From Mesaphorura yosii (taxonomy: Eukaryota > Arthropoda > Collembola > Poduromorpha > Tullbergiidae), in contig WIXG01000283.1 in NCBI GenBank assembly GCA_009869945.1, forward strand, positions 40,116-104,115: DNA of 64,000 nt, read 5' to 3'. Positions 25,217 through 38,132 of the stretch are shown here, in pieces. The position numbers were made by a program, and so were the translations under genes. Numbering within the stretch: the first letter of the stretch is position 1; every line of letters starts with the position of its first letter. The notes below the pieces were generated by a model. That model was not told where the DNA came from. It saw only the letters and a list, made by a program, of their open reading frames with translations, and searched no databases.

Positions 25217-25222
25217 TTTATT
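25217..25222 (-). terminator. Probable poly(A) signal of the octopamine receptor
   Basis: TTTATT on the + strand reads AATAAA on the minus strand, about 525 nt past the receptor stop codon. It lies only about 85 bp from the AATAAA of the convergent dumpy gene. Confidence 0.4.
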
Positions 25223-25745
25223 CCTCCACAAGTCTAAACGTTACAGATTTTGTACGACACACAACGCATTAACTATGAATACATTTAAATCCACACGTAA
25301 AAGACCTTTTCATTTATGGCATTTTCTCTGCTATGCATAATTAGAGAGGCGAAATTTACAAAATATTCAGCATTCACCTTTGGACTATAAAACATTAATG
25401 ACGTTAATGAGTTGACCTTGGGCTCACGCGTCTCTCACTCTCGTTCGGGCTGTTTGCTTATTGCAGAAATCAAAATTGAGTTGTCTGAACTGTCCAACAA
25501 AGTTTGAGCCAAAGGAAGGTTGGAAAACGAAATAATTGCTTTCTGTTACGCGTGTCTTTTCTCGGTACGCAGAGATCAAGTCAATCAATTCCCTCCCCGT
25601 GTCGCGCCGTTACCGTTAACGCGTGCTTGCGTGACACAGGGAGAGGACGGACATGTGGATAAATCAAGAATATCGTTTGGACATGAAGACAGTTGACGGG
25701 AGGGGCGACTGAAGGAGCATGAGTCCGGTTCCTTCGTCGAGAAAT

Positions 25746-28700
25746 CTACACGTACGCCTGGTGAGTGTTATTTTTTCTTGGGAAGAGGAAAACGCACTGG
25801 ATCGTTTCTTTGAACGCGTCCCTGAAATCTCTGTTGAAGTATGCGTATATCACCGGGTTGAGAGTGGAGTTGAAGTAGCCGACCCAGAAGAAGAGTTGGA
25901 CGAGCCATTCCGGACTCCAGCACGAGCAGAGTGCCGTGATGAGATACCACGTGAAGAACGGGAGCCAGCACGCCACGAAGGAACCCATGATGATGCCTGC
26001 GTGGAGCACAGAGTAACGTTAGCAAAGCAGAGGAGTCTTCACCTCGCCTGACATTTCCAAAGCGAAATTGCCTAAATATTTTATTTCAGTATCTATCACT
26101 GTCACATGCAATTTCACACACGGCGGGTCGCAAACTCCGAACGGACGTGCCCGTCCTTGTTGTTCTTTCTTTGAACTTCAAACTAACGTCGGGCTGAAAG
26201 TGATAGCTCGTCATTACGCTCCCCGAGAATTAAATTGCAGAAATTCGTTCCTTACCCAGTGTTCTGGCCGCCTTGTGCTCGTGCTTCCACTTCTGCTGCG
26301 ACTTCGTGTCGTACTGCGAGTTGGACGTGTTACCTGAGAAGAAAAGTAGGCCATTACATTCTGCCTTTCGATCCGGCACCATAATTAAACGAGTTGTGGA
26401 CGAAGAAAGAATAACAAAAGTTGCCCAAACTGCCATCCGCTCATGTGCTGTGCAAGCTCCATTTCTTTCCAAAATAAGCTCAGACATTTCGTTTTACTAC
26501 CGAACAATTGAGCGCTTTTGACTAGTTCAAAGGAAAATTTCGCTCTTTGTCTTCGATTGTCGAAAGAAAGTCCAGGCAGATGCGGTAAAAGAACATTGAT
26601 TGTCGATTTCTTCCCACCGACGAGATCCCACTGAGTTCCTATTGAGTCCTAATATTTAATTTCCGCCCATCTTCCTCAGTGCACTTACATAAATGCAGTT
26701 TACAACACGTGAAAATTTCTTTAAGAAGGACGGGCATTCGAACTAAAAGTTTGTTTCAGCGCAAATGAAGCTTGGCTCAGAGTCGTGAATTAAACGAGAG
26801 GAGCGACTTACTTTGTCTGCCGTTGTGTGCGGTTTCAGACCGATAGGAACGTCGATTGGAGGCACTGCGAGTGCTGTTGACATGCTGGAGGACCAAACAG
26901 GCTGACGTGGAAGAGAGCGCACGTTTCTGCCGAAGCGCCTCGCGGAATATTTTGGAGTACATCACAATCATCACGAATGCAGGAATCCAGAATGAAATTG
27001 ACGACGACACCAGCGCGTACACTGTCGAACACACACACACACACCGTCAGCTCATTACTTCTGATAGCGGAGAAACGTTTATCGGACACGGCACGTGGAG
27101 GAGCTCAGCTTACCCATGTTTGGTGTGAAATCACAAAGTTCGGGATCCCCAGCTTTCTTCTCCAGGTACTCGTCTGTCGTATAAATTTCCATAAAAATAG
27201 GTACAAAAGATAGCAAGGAGGGAAGGATCCAGATGCAACCTGCAATGAACAAACACACAGACGTCATACGTTATCATTTGCATCCGTTGACTTGTGAGAT
27301 GAGGTGGCGGCGTCGTTTTAACTTCATCATTGTGTGGCAAATAAAGGAACAGTCGACTTTCAATCTGCATCCTGCAAGTCTCCAAATTTACCACGAACGG
27401 TGAACTATCTACAATGCACTGAAGTGGATTCAGCCGTGCTTGTATTTTGACGTGAAGCAAAATATCGAGTCAAGAGGAGCAGACTGGAAAGTGAATTATG
27501 GGACGATGGAGCTCTGACTCCAGTCACTCCAGGCAGCTTGCGTTCATTATTTTAACAAGTTCGCAGAATTCTCAGCCTACATGAAAGTAACCGCAGCTTA
27601 ATATCTTGGCAGGCACGAAGACAAGTTTTAAGACGCCTCTCGCAAGTGCTTGAATTTCATTGGGAGTAATATTTTACATTTCGTGAAAATATGGTAATCA
27701 AGGCCGGGAATGAAAAGAAAGATGATGTCGCCCGTCTTGGCGTCTGCCTTCGACTTGTTTACCGAGTCAGCGAAAGTGGCATGCATAAAAGTAATGAAAC
27801 TGCTTGGGAAATGAGACTTTGATCTTTCAATATACGCGGCTCTTCTCAGGATTTATGGCCCAGCTCAAAACACGCGAGCGGAGAGCGAAGAGAGAGAGTC
27901 GGATGAAACTTACAACAAGTGTGCGTGATTGTGTCTGTCCATGAAATCTGGACAAGATTCCAGAAGAAACTTTCTTTTCTTCCGAAATTGATAGATTTTC
28001 TGGCTGACGTGCGCCCGGCTGCCTGCCTCCGTCTTTCTTGTTCGAAATTTCTTTCTCTCATCCTTCTTCATCTCATCTTTCTTTCTTTCTGCTGCTCCGT
28101 CCTACGGATTCTGCACGGAGCGAAAGCGAACTGCATGTGGGTGGCATGAGCAGAGCCAAAAACCTTCAAAGCTGAAGGAGACAAGACTGCTGGAAGAGCA
28201 GAACTTCCAAGGGCTTTGTACGCCGTAATACAATCATATAAATGCAGATACGCGTGAAATTTCACTTTGGGCGAGCAAAAGCGAGCACTTTCTTTCCGTC
28301 CGTGTCCCATTGTCGGGGCGGGCGAGTATCGCTGTCAGGCCACGCCAAAGCTTGTAAGCCAGACAATCAAACAATAACAATAATGCGAATAGCAATCAGA
28401 AAGAAGAATAAAAAATATGAACTGAAATGGGATTTCGGAAGCAAACGAGACTCGGCAACATTTCTAACCCCAAGCGGATTTGACTTCCTGGCAGGCTCAA
28501 ATTGGAAACTCTGTGGCTCAGCGCTGCCTGCCTGCCTCCGAGGCACGTGTCCCATCTTTTGTTACTCTGAACTTCTTTTATGGCTTTCAGCCACAACCGA
28601 GCGCGTGTGGTTGCTGCAACTCCGCAATAAAGCATTTCATTGTGATCGAGACGCGATACGACACAAATTGGAATCGTTGTTTGATTTCTGCTTGCATGCT

Positions 28701-31700
28701 GAGCATGCAAAGCATTCGCAGCGTGACACGACGCATACAAACTCAAAATTAGAATCCTGGCTTATGCGAAGGTCTTTGGGTTTGTTCTCCTCTGGTTGGA
28801 ATTCTTTCAAAGTCGACGCCTGAATGAATAGTTCAAAGCCGCATTCGCGTTTGTAAACGTCTGAATGCGAGGTGCAAAAGTCTCGAAAGTCCATAAAAGG
28901 AATGGCGAGCAGAAGTCGCGAAGTCCATTGAAGCGCGTCAAAATTCGAAACGAAGTTGGGCAGTGTCGTTCTATGGCCACGTCTGTTTTGTTCCCACAGT
29001 CCGATCTTGTCGAACACAACTTTTGTAATTAACTAATCCATTCCCACTTCCACTCGATGCAGAGCAAGTAAAAGTCAGTTTGAATGCGGCGAAATTCTCA
29101 AAGTAATTATGGAAAGTTTTCCCAGGCCGCAGCCAGCATGCAAAATAGAGCCGCTCGGCTGGAGATAATGGCGCCTGGTCCAAATGGGCAGAGGGATGCG
29201 GTTGGGCGACTCGGATGTTGGCAACAGGCGCGTGGCTGTCGGGGCCTGGTCGCTTGTCTCCCGCACACATACCTGCCAGCCTCCTCGTTCCAGACACAAA
29301 TGTGCGTTGTGCCAGCGAGAGCCATGTGTCATGAATAAATTTGGCAAGTCAAATAGACTCTCTCGCCATTATTATTCCTCCGAGACCAGAAAATGAAATT
29401 GTCAAAAGGCAGTTGGTATTTGGCAAATGTCTACAATTATTTCTCCACCGCACTGTTCGCCGTTCCGCAGTCAGTGAAGCCCAATATTTTACATGTGGTT
29501 TTTCGAGAAAATCAATACTTGAGCTGAACACTGTACTCCTCAATCCGAGCGATGCCAAATTGAAACCACAACAGCCGTGTTGCTCCACTTCGTGGAAAAT
29601 GTGGGAGAAACGAATTGAGTTCCAAGTTTCGCTTGAAACTTCCGACACCAGCCACAAATGCAAACCGACTTCCGACTATAATTTCCCCTCATCCTCCCTG
29701 AACTCGACCGGTTGGCATTCACAAACGCTCAAATCTGAGTCACTTCCACCGAGAAAATGGGTTTGACTGCCCGAGGCAGTTTTCAGATGTGAAATGTGAG
29801 TCGTGGCTGGGAGACACGAAAAAACTTCCTGTCTTGCCTTGACATATAAGACTCCGAAATGCAGACGTCCCAGGCTTCACTCGTTTACTCGTTTTAAAGT
29901 TCAAAAGTTCGGCATTTGGCAATTGAATAAACAGTCAAGCTGAGGGCCAATCAGGGGAATAAAAATTAGCAAAGTGCTGATCAGGAATTCGCTTTGATGA
30001 GTCATTAAGCAGGCTCTTAAAATATGCATGGGTTTGAGATCAGTGGATGTAATTCACGGGCACTTACTTATCATGATGCGAACGGTTTTGTGAGTCATTT
30101 TAAGCGGATACTCGAGCGGTCGACAAATGGCGTAGTAGCGATCGACGGAGATGCAGCAGAGGTGGAGGATCGACGCGGTGGAGAAGTACACGTCGAGAGA
30201 GTTCCACAGATCACAAAGTACGTCACCCCACAACCAACGGCCTGTCAAAAATATATTAAGAATCCCTTAAAACTTTCTCTCATCTTTTCACGCGCGCCCG
30301 ACTCCGCTCGCTCGTCTAACAACCTTCGCGCTTCGCGTAACGTGAAAACGGATCGCAACTCGAGCGTTCTGCTCGCCATCATGTCGCCAGACGCCTTAAT
30401 GCGTTCACATTAAGAACAGCTGCCCATAAACTTTCACATCATGAGTTTACCCAGCCGAGTGAGCCATCTAATGCACCATTAAAATGTGTCGCATCCTGGC
30501 CACCACTCAAAATAGACAATTCCTACCATTTCCATTTCCCATGTCACCAATTGCCTCTTGGCAGTCGGGCTTGTACTTTGAGTCTTGAGTGATATTCTTA
30601 AGTTGTTGTTTCCCAAGCACTGATTTCTGATCGCCGCGCTAGCTTAACTTGCTTTGCCAACTTGACATGACTGACAACACGGCCCTGAGCTTTTAATTAC
30701 TTTCATTTTCTATATGCTACTCTTTTCTGTGCTGACGCTGAGAAACACGAGGCCAGTCATCACAAGCCTCTTTGGCTCTTCATCACGTACCGAAACTTCC
30801 CAATTATCTTAATGGAATCTTCCCGGGTTTTAACACACGGGCTCGTGCTTGACCGTGAAAATTCTGAGCTCTGGATTACGTCGCACGCCGAATTCGATAC
30901 TTCGATTTCGATTATTGTTGCCAAATGTCGATGCGGGAGCGAAATGAAGCCACTCGGCGCAATAAATTAAGCGCTAGGAAATGGGTTTTTGTGGGAATGG
31001 TCCATTCATTTGAGAAGGCTCCAGCTGCCAGCAGCGGGTCTCTTGGGAAAATGTCTCGGCTAAAACGGAGCAGAGACGATCATTGCTTATTTACTCGAGT
31101 CTCAGTTTAAAATAAGTGATCATATAGCTGGGATCAAATCATCAAATAAACAACCACTCTACAAAATACCTTCTAAAGTACGGGAAACTGACGCTTTATA
31201 GCTTGGAGACTGCTCCTCGTGAGCACTTTCACTTTCAAACTTCCGTCTTCCACTTCGGGTTGCGTAATTCCTAGCAGGCTCATCCTCAACCCTTCTGAAG
31301 CCTCGAATTCTTTCCGACAAAGTTCGTAATCACTGAGTTTCTGGCAATTTCCAGTAACCACATTGCAAGGCTAATAGAATCTCTTCCGGGTCGCTTCCTT
31401 GCCAATTGCCATGGTTCAAATTTAATTTAATTTTGCAAAACAGGAGTTAATTAAATACTCTACGGGAAATTTGATCAAGAACATATCGATACCAAAATCG
31501 ATTTAAGGAGAAAAAATTTGATACTTCAGCTTCGGTGAAGCTACCGCTTCTTCATTACACGCTTTAATTTTTATGAATTAGCGATGCTGGACTTCATCCT
31601 TGCTGCGCAGCGGCTGATCAATCCGGGATCTAAAGATGAGCCTTTTGCTGTTGCTGCACAAATTCGTGGCTTTCACTTGGTTGAGTATGTCAGACCGTGT

Positions 31701-34700
31701 TCATTAATATTCTGAGGAGCAGTCGATGGCAGGAGAAAGCGTATTGAGTGTTGATGTGCTTCCACGCATGAGTTGATCCGTTTTCACGTTACAACAACAA
31801 TTTGTACATCGGAGCAAGAACAGCAGCGCAAATAATTTATCATAGCAATTGGCAGCGTATCAAATTGCATTGGCATTTGTATTCTGTAAATCGCGCGGGT
31901 ACAGGCTGTTGGCTCACCTCCGTTGAGAGACATGGCAGCATTGAATGTCATTGCACAGAGAGCGACGAGCATGTCGGCCATCGCCAGCGAGACGTAAAAG
32001 TAGTTGGTGAGTATTCGAAGCTTCCGATGTCGCATCACACTGACGATCACGAGCATGTTCCCGATGACTGCAGCTACGATTATTGTTAAGAATACCAGTC
32101 CTTTGATTGTGTTGATGGCAATCTGTGAACAGATAAGATAAGAGAGCATTAATTGTAGAGTTCGAAAAGGCCATCCGACCCGAGCGCCCTGTCAGACACA
32201 CTTGAACGATATTTATACAATTAATTACAGGGTGAACTACAAAAATGTTGTAAATATGCACTTGCGGACGTGGGCAATGGACAAGAATGGGTCACGCGGC
32301 ATTTCTAAGTACCAATCAAGGCAAATTTCTCCATCAAGCCGTATAGTCAAAACAATATGGCCGCAATTAAAAGTGAAGGTCGAATTGAAGTGTAAATGTC
32401 AATGTTTAAAATATGGTCGCAAATGTCGTGAATCAAGTCATTTAACGAATCTGCTGGCCGGCAGAGCCAGTATTTATTGTCAGTGGCTGTCCATTAGTGG
32501 AAGCTGGTTTAATTTTAATGGCGATTGCTTGTAATAAACAGTTAATAGGCGCAACCGGGCGAATGCCATTGGATTTGTTTTATGACTCCGGATACGTCGA
32601 AATGGGCCAGGGCGAAGTGGAGAGGAAATGTGAAAGTGGCCTTGAGGACAATAAAACGAAAGTCTTTATTTATGTCAAGGCGAGGAGAAAGAAAGTTTGT
32701 GTCTGAGGAAGTCAGTCGCAAAGGAACGGATTAGAATTAGAAGTGGGCTTATAGCTTAAGCCATGCTTATTTGCATTCTGCTCCACAAAGCCGGCAGCCC
32801 ACGCTCTTCTGCTGCCTAATACTTTGAATTAAATATTTAATTTATTTACTTGCTCAGGAATCACACTATTAGACTTCCTCCCAGATTATGGCACGTATCA
32901 TTCCACGTTATTTGCACGTTCCTGCGGCGGCAGTGGCCGCGGGAATAAATTATAAAACCCGTAATCTGGAGTTTGAGTAAACACGTCGAGTCGTGCCATA
33001 AATCCTGTATGTAATAATAAGGATTACTTCTCTAATCGCACCCAACCACAATTCATTACTTGCGATGAAATGGGGTTCCAGGAACCCGTGCGCTGGGCAG
33101 TGAGCAGGTGAATTCTCCACATGCTTAATTATTTAGGCGAGTGACGCCCTTTCCACATTTCCAAACTCATACATTTTCGACTCGTATAACTGTCCGTGCT
33201 GAGCAGGCTGGGTTGTAGAATTATGTGTTAAAAGTTTGCGAATAAAGGATCAATAGCGTTATTTTGCAGCTCGTTTCACAGTTCTCGCGTTGTACACGCG
33301 TCAGGTACAAAAATAGGCCCATTCTGTGCCCATTAGAAAAGTAATCATGAATCTTGATTCCAGAATCCAATAAGCCAGAACGGAGCTCAGCTGCAGTGCA
33401 ATGCAGCGAGAAACAAAGAACGTGGAAGGAAGGCGACAAGGGTACAGAGAAAGCAGAGTTCTTACGGCACGAGCACAGAGAAAGTGAAAAAGAATGGCGA
33501 AAGAAAGTTGATTTTGTCTTGCGTGTTTGACATAATAATTCTTATATCCTGCTGTAGGAACTTTTTTCCATCCATCCTGGAGCATAGACTCGCTGTTGGC
33601 TGTGCTAGGTCGCATAGGTCTACACATACAGCGTAACACAATATTATACTAATCTCAAAACCAACGGCATTCCAACTCGAACTTTCTCTGAACTCTCGGC
33701 TCTGAACGCTGCGCTGCTATGCGATATGCTGTGACTTTGCTGGCTATGGCCATGCAAGGTGGATATACCCTCCAAGTCTAAGATATACCTCCAAGATATA
33801 CCTGCTGGCTTGAAAATGAATAAGAAACTGGAAAGGTGAAAGCACACGCGAAGGCGAAGCACGAAGAAGGCGCGTTAAGTGTCAAACTCAAGGTGTGGCA
33901 TTGAAAACTGGAGTGTTGCTGGGACCGTGAGTGCGCATGGTAATGGCGGTGGAGATAAGAGGAATGGAATGGAGGAAGGTGCTCGAGAGATGAAAGGTGG
34001 GCTCACGTAACAGCCGTAATAAAAGCACTTGCCGCCGCACTCGTGATATCAAAAGACCGACTCATATTTAGGCACGATCATAATCGTCGCATTAAACCCG
34101 CGTAACGGCATTAGTTAAAAGAGAAGGCCCGCCGCTGAGCTGAGAGCACGTTCTCATCTTTCGTACACGGAATTTCATTGATTCCTAACGCGAGAACTTC
34201 CATCAGCGGCTTCCGATGAGCAGAACTCCGGTGCTTTCATTTGGGAGTGAAATTCTTGTGGGGACTGGGCGCGGGCGCGCGTCCTCTCTCCAGCCGCTTT
34301 CAGTCTTCTCATCTTCTGCCGGTCTTTGTAGTGCTGTCAGCTCGCATTATAAAGTAATTTAATAACATTATAAAGTGGAAAACAACTTGCAAAGCTCTCT
34401 GCCGCCCTTTGCAGACTATCAAAGAAAGTTTATCGTACATAAATGAGAGCGAATAATAATGAATGCCATTTCGTGCTTTGAGTACGGCCTTGCTGGCGAG
34501 ATGATGAACCACTTTGCCCTTTTGTATTTTTACATTAAATATTTTAAGGTTTCGGCAATGAAATTCCTGCTTTTAATCTGCTGCGAACGCTGCTCCTCAA
34601 GCGGTACAGTCCCGGCTCGTGTTTCATAATGAATTCATGCTCATAAAAAGGATTCTTCTTGGAAGGAATCTTCAATGCTCAGCTTCTATTTTCGGTTCTA

Positions 34701-37700
34701 AACATTAATGGCATAGCCGAATGGAACCCCACATGCGCACGCGGTAATAAAAGACAGAATTTCGCTTTGTCATGGTTTGTGCCAATTTCGCCTCCGAATT
34801 TATGCGGCTCATTTGCTGCTTTATGCTTTCACTCGAAGAGCTCATCGCTTTTCGTCGACTATAAAATGCGCTCTCTTTGAGGGCGCTCACTCTCGCACGT
34901 TCCATGAGATACTAAGGCTGTTTATCATTCACAAAAATGTAGCGTGTTTACAAGGAGCCAGTTTGAGAGAGATGAAAGGAGTGCCAAACTCGTATGCACA
35001 ACTGTTGTTTAAACGTGTCGTCAACAGACAAACACAAAAGTTTGTGTGCGCGTGCCTCGGAATTACACGTGCGAAACAGATTCGAATCTGCTAATTCGTG
35101 TTGGCAGAGGAGGAGATGACGGTGAAGTGGAAGCGGAATAATGCGAGCTCGAATTCAGGGCGCATTCCCGACCCGAGTCCTCATACGTGATGGCACGGCG
35201 CGTACGTGCACTGTCGTTAACGCATCGCTGCACAATTCGTGCCGTGCTGCTTTTTCAAGCTAAGAGCTTAAAGCTCATCAGCGCAGCTCGCACGCATTCA
35301 ATTCCGACGGACTCGGTAGTTGATAGAATTAACTGCGACGGAAAACTTTCTTCCAGGAGAATGAATGAATTGAGCAAACTCTCTAATTTGGCACGTAAGA
35401 CAGGAGTTCGGAAAACAGATTGAGTGGATGCGGGCATTCATTACCAGGCAACGGACTCAGTAGAGTTCAACTGCGTGATCTTCCTGTGAGAGTTGACGAG
35501 AGCAACAGGCTCTTTTCACTCCAGGAAACTTTCACCATTAGGAATATTACTTTTAGTCAGAACTTCAAGGAACTGTTTGCCTCAAATTAAACTGCACTTT
35601 GTACTGGTGGCAGTCAAAGCATGACGGCAGCGTTGTTTTGATTCGATGCTAAGCTTGGCATAACCTCAGCATGCATGGTGTGGTTGGCAAAACAGCTTGT
35701 CACCAAACACGCTACACGCCAGGGTGCCATCAAATCCCAAAATAACGACGGTGTGAGTCACTAACCCTAAATATTTGCATGCGCGTACGTGTTTAAAACT
35801 GATACTCTAATTTGGCAAGAATCGATGAAGAGTGGCTAAATGACTATCAGTTCAGAGATGGCTAGTGACTTGTCCTCATTCGTTCTCGCAAGTTGCCATC
35901 AGAATTCGGATTCAGATCCAATTACGATCACAAAAATAAGGAGAATGGCCTTGGACTCGGTTATCGCGCGCTGAGAGAGTTGCCATCATTAAACGCAAAC
36001 TATAAAGATCAACACTCGACCAGGCAGGAGCGCTGGCTGGCTGGCTGACTGGCTGAGTTGGTTCTTTGGAGGCCTCTTCAAACTGACATTAATGAATGCA
36101 AATATATACGACCACTCATTCTCGGCTGACACGCCGAGCCTCTCTCTTGGCGAGTGATTCATGAATCTTTCAAAAGCCTCGCATTCGCATCTCAGCCACT
36201 CACATTTCCCTGACCTGACTGAGTATTTTTGTCCTGAATTATTCCGACTTCGTATTGAGAAGAGTTAATTCCCGATTCATGAGCCAGCCACATATCAAAT
36301 TATGCCTCTCCTCCTCCATCCATGCGACTGTGGATTGTTTACGATCGGACTGTCCAGACCAGCCACACGTCTCCACGGGAAAGTGACAATGATTCCGGGT
36401 CGCCACATTGCACGCTTCCGAGATTAGTCGCTTAGGCAGCGTTCAGCTCGGCAGAAGCCTGGCAACGTGAGTCGTGCCTTTGCATTTCTACTCCAATGTC
36501 ACAATGTGCTGAGAACCATACTGAGCGGATTACAGGCGTAAGTCGTTGTTGACTTTTGGAGTCTTTATGAATTTCTGCTTTAATATTTATGATGTAATAC
36601 GAACTGAAAAGACTGTTTATTCTCGAGCAATAAGACTCCACCGCGCATCCACACGAGCTGGGCTTTATTTGAGCAGCGTATCGCAGTGCAAATAAGCAAA
36701 CACTGCGCGACGGGATTCGAGATGAATCGAAATGTACAAATATTCTCATTTTAATATCTCTTCTTTGATCTTCGTATTTAGTTTCCGAATCACAGCAAAG
36801 GACTAAGTTGTCATAATTCATACCGGGAATCGCATCACGAATCGCATCGCACCGTGCTCGCTTAATCCCAAAGGTGCAGACGCGTAATGGACGCTGACAA
36901 CCCCGGTAAAAGTGAAATCATGTTTTCCCCGGCATTTATTGTGAGCTGAGAGTCGTGGTAGTCGAGGAAATGGACACGAAACGCCCTGGCCTACTCGGTT
37001 TGTCAAATTGAGTTGTAATAAATCCATTCAATGTTTATTCCACTGGGCAATGGCGATCAAATTTATTTTTCAGAAAGGAGCTCCAAAATAAAGAAAACAC
37101 CAATAACACAAAGCCCCGCACAAAGGCTCTTCAGTTCCAGACTGAAGAAAAGCATGAGCCACGTACGGAGCCAGCGTGTTTGATGCCCAGATGCCGCCGG
37201 GCCCCACCCACTTCACACACGCCACAGGTTAACAAGTTACATCTGCGGGTGTAGCGTAACTGAGAAAAATGTCACTTTGAGTTTCTTCTCTGGCATGTAT
37301 GCATGATTTAAAGCGGCAGGAGTGAAATAATCTCCTCCGCGAATCTGCGGATGTTTATCCGCCGAGACTCAACTCCCTCCCGAAATCTGTCTTATTTTTG
37401 TTTTATTACCCGCCAAGTGAGTATGCAAAGTTCTATTTTGAGACTGCAAAGAGCAATAATAATTTTTGACGTCATCCACATTAACTTTTAAAGTACTCGT
37501 GTCTTCTCTGATGCTCGGGCGTAGTGTACTCGTGGATTGAATTTATGAGATCATCTCATGAATACGCAGTACAATAACAAACAACATGCCTGCACACTAC
37601 ACTGCAGCCTAAGCTGTGTCGTCTTCTTGTATTTCCATTTAATTAATCAAGCTGCTCTAATTCAATTTCGCCTGGCCTATAAATAAAACCACATCACATG

Positions 37701-38132
37701 TAATCTGTGAAATATGGCCAGCTTAACTTCATTTGCCATGACGCGTTGTTCGAAGAGGCAAACACGTTAAAACACGATTAATCCTGGCTTGAATGACGTG
37801 GAGCTCCATTGAAAGACTCGAATGGAATTGTGTCCATTCACACACATAATCCTTTGACATAAACAAGCATTCTGCCCTCTGACCAACGAGCAACAAGCCA
37901 ACTGACAGCACTTAATCCCTCTCTACTCTGCTCACACGTCTCGAATGTCACTGTTGTGATTTGGCCTTACCTCAAATGGCGGAATGTCTTCGGAAGACCG
38001 ACTGTTGTTGTCGAACCCCGAATTGTCGCCTTCCAAGTTTCTGTTTACTTTCGCCGTTTCATTCTCAAAGTTGAGTATGGGCCCGAACGTCGGAACAATG
38101 ATTCCTTGGTACAGAGGAAGACTCTCATTCAT
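25746..38132 (-). CDS. Beta-adrenergic-like octopamine receptor (class A GPCR)
   Basis: The seven coding exons on the minus strand are 38132-37971, 32122-31918, 30241-30068, 27239-27114, 27021-26812, 26333-26256 and 25996-25746. They sum to 1,206 nt (401 residues plus stop), and every junction is phase-consistent. The first exon encodes an extracellular N-terminus with glycosylation sequons (NES, NET, NNS). TM1-2 contain GNMLVIV and [13 protein letters not shown]3 has the amine-binding Asp in NSLDVYF and the DRY motif in [10 protein letters not shown]5 has the serine run SSSIS. TM6 contains CWLPFF and TM7 contains NPVIY. KAARTLGIIMG and YFNSTLNP match invertebrate octopamine beta receptors, which couple to Gs/cAMP. 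The subtype (beta 1, 2 or 3) is not resolved. The Met at 38132 follows an in-frame TGA 21 nt upstream. The tail after TM7 is short. Confidence 0.88.
32123..37970 (-). other. Octopamine receptor intron 1 (5.85 kb)
   Basis: This is bounded by exon 1 donor GAG/GTAAGG and exon 2 acceptor CACAG/ATT, phase 0. It contains only short ORFs without recognisable domains. Simple CTGG-type repeats occur near 36030-36055, and a short imperfect repeat (GATATACCTCCAA) near 33760-33800. No second gene is supported. Confidence 0.6.

Noticed and set aside
27029-27043. CA microsatellite next to receptor exon 5
   Set aside because: Ordinary short dinucleotide run in an intron, noted only.
28242-28823. 193-codon + strand ORF within receptor intron 3
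   Set aside because: No domain, no codon pattern, and it is not bounded by convincing splice or promoter sites; a chance open frame.
36432-36821. 129-codon minus-strand ORF inside receptor intron 1
   Set aside because: No motif, no plausible start context and no splice sites in register.
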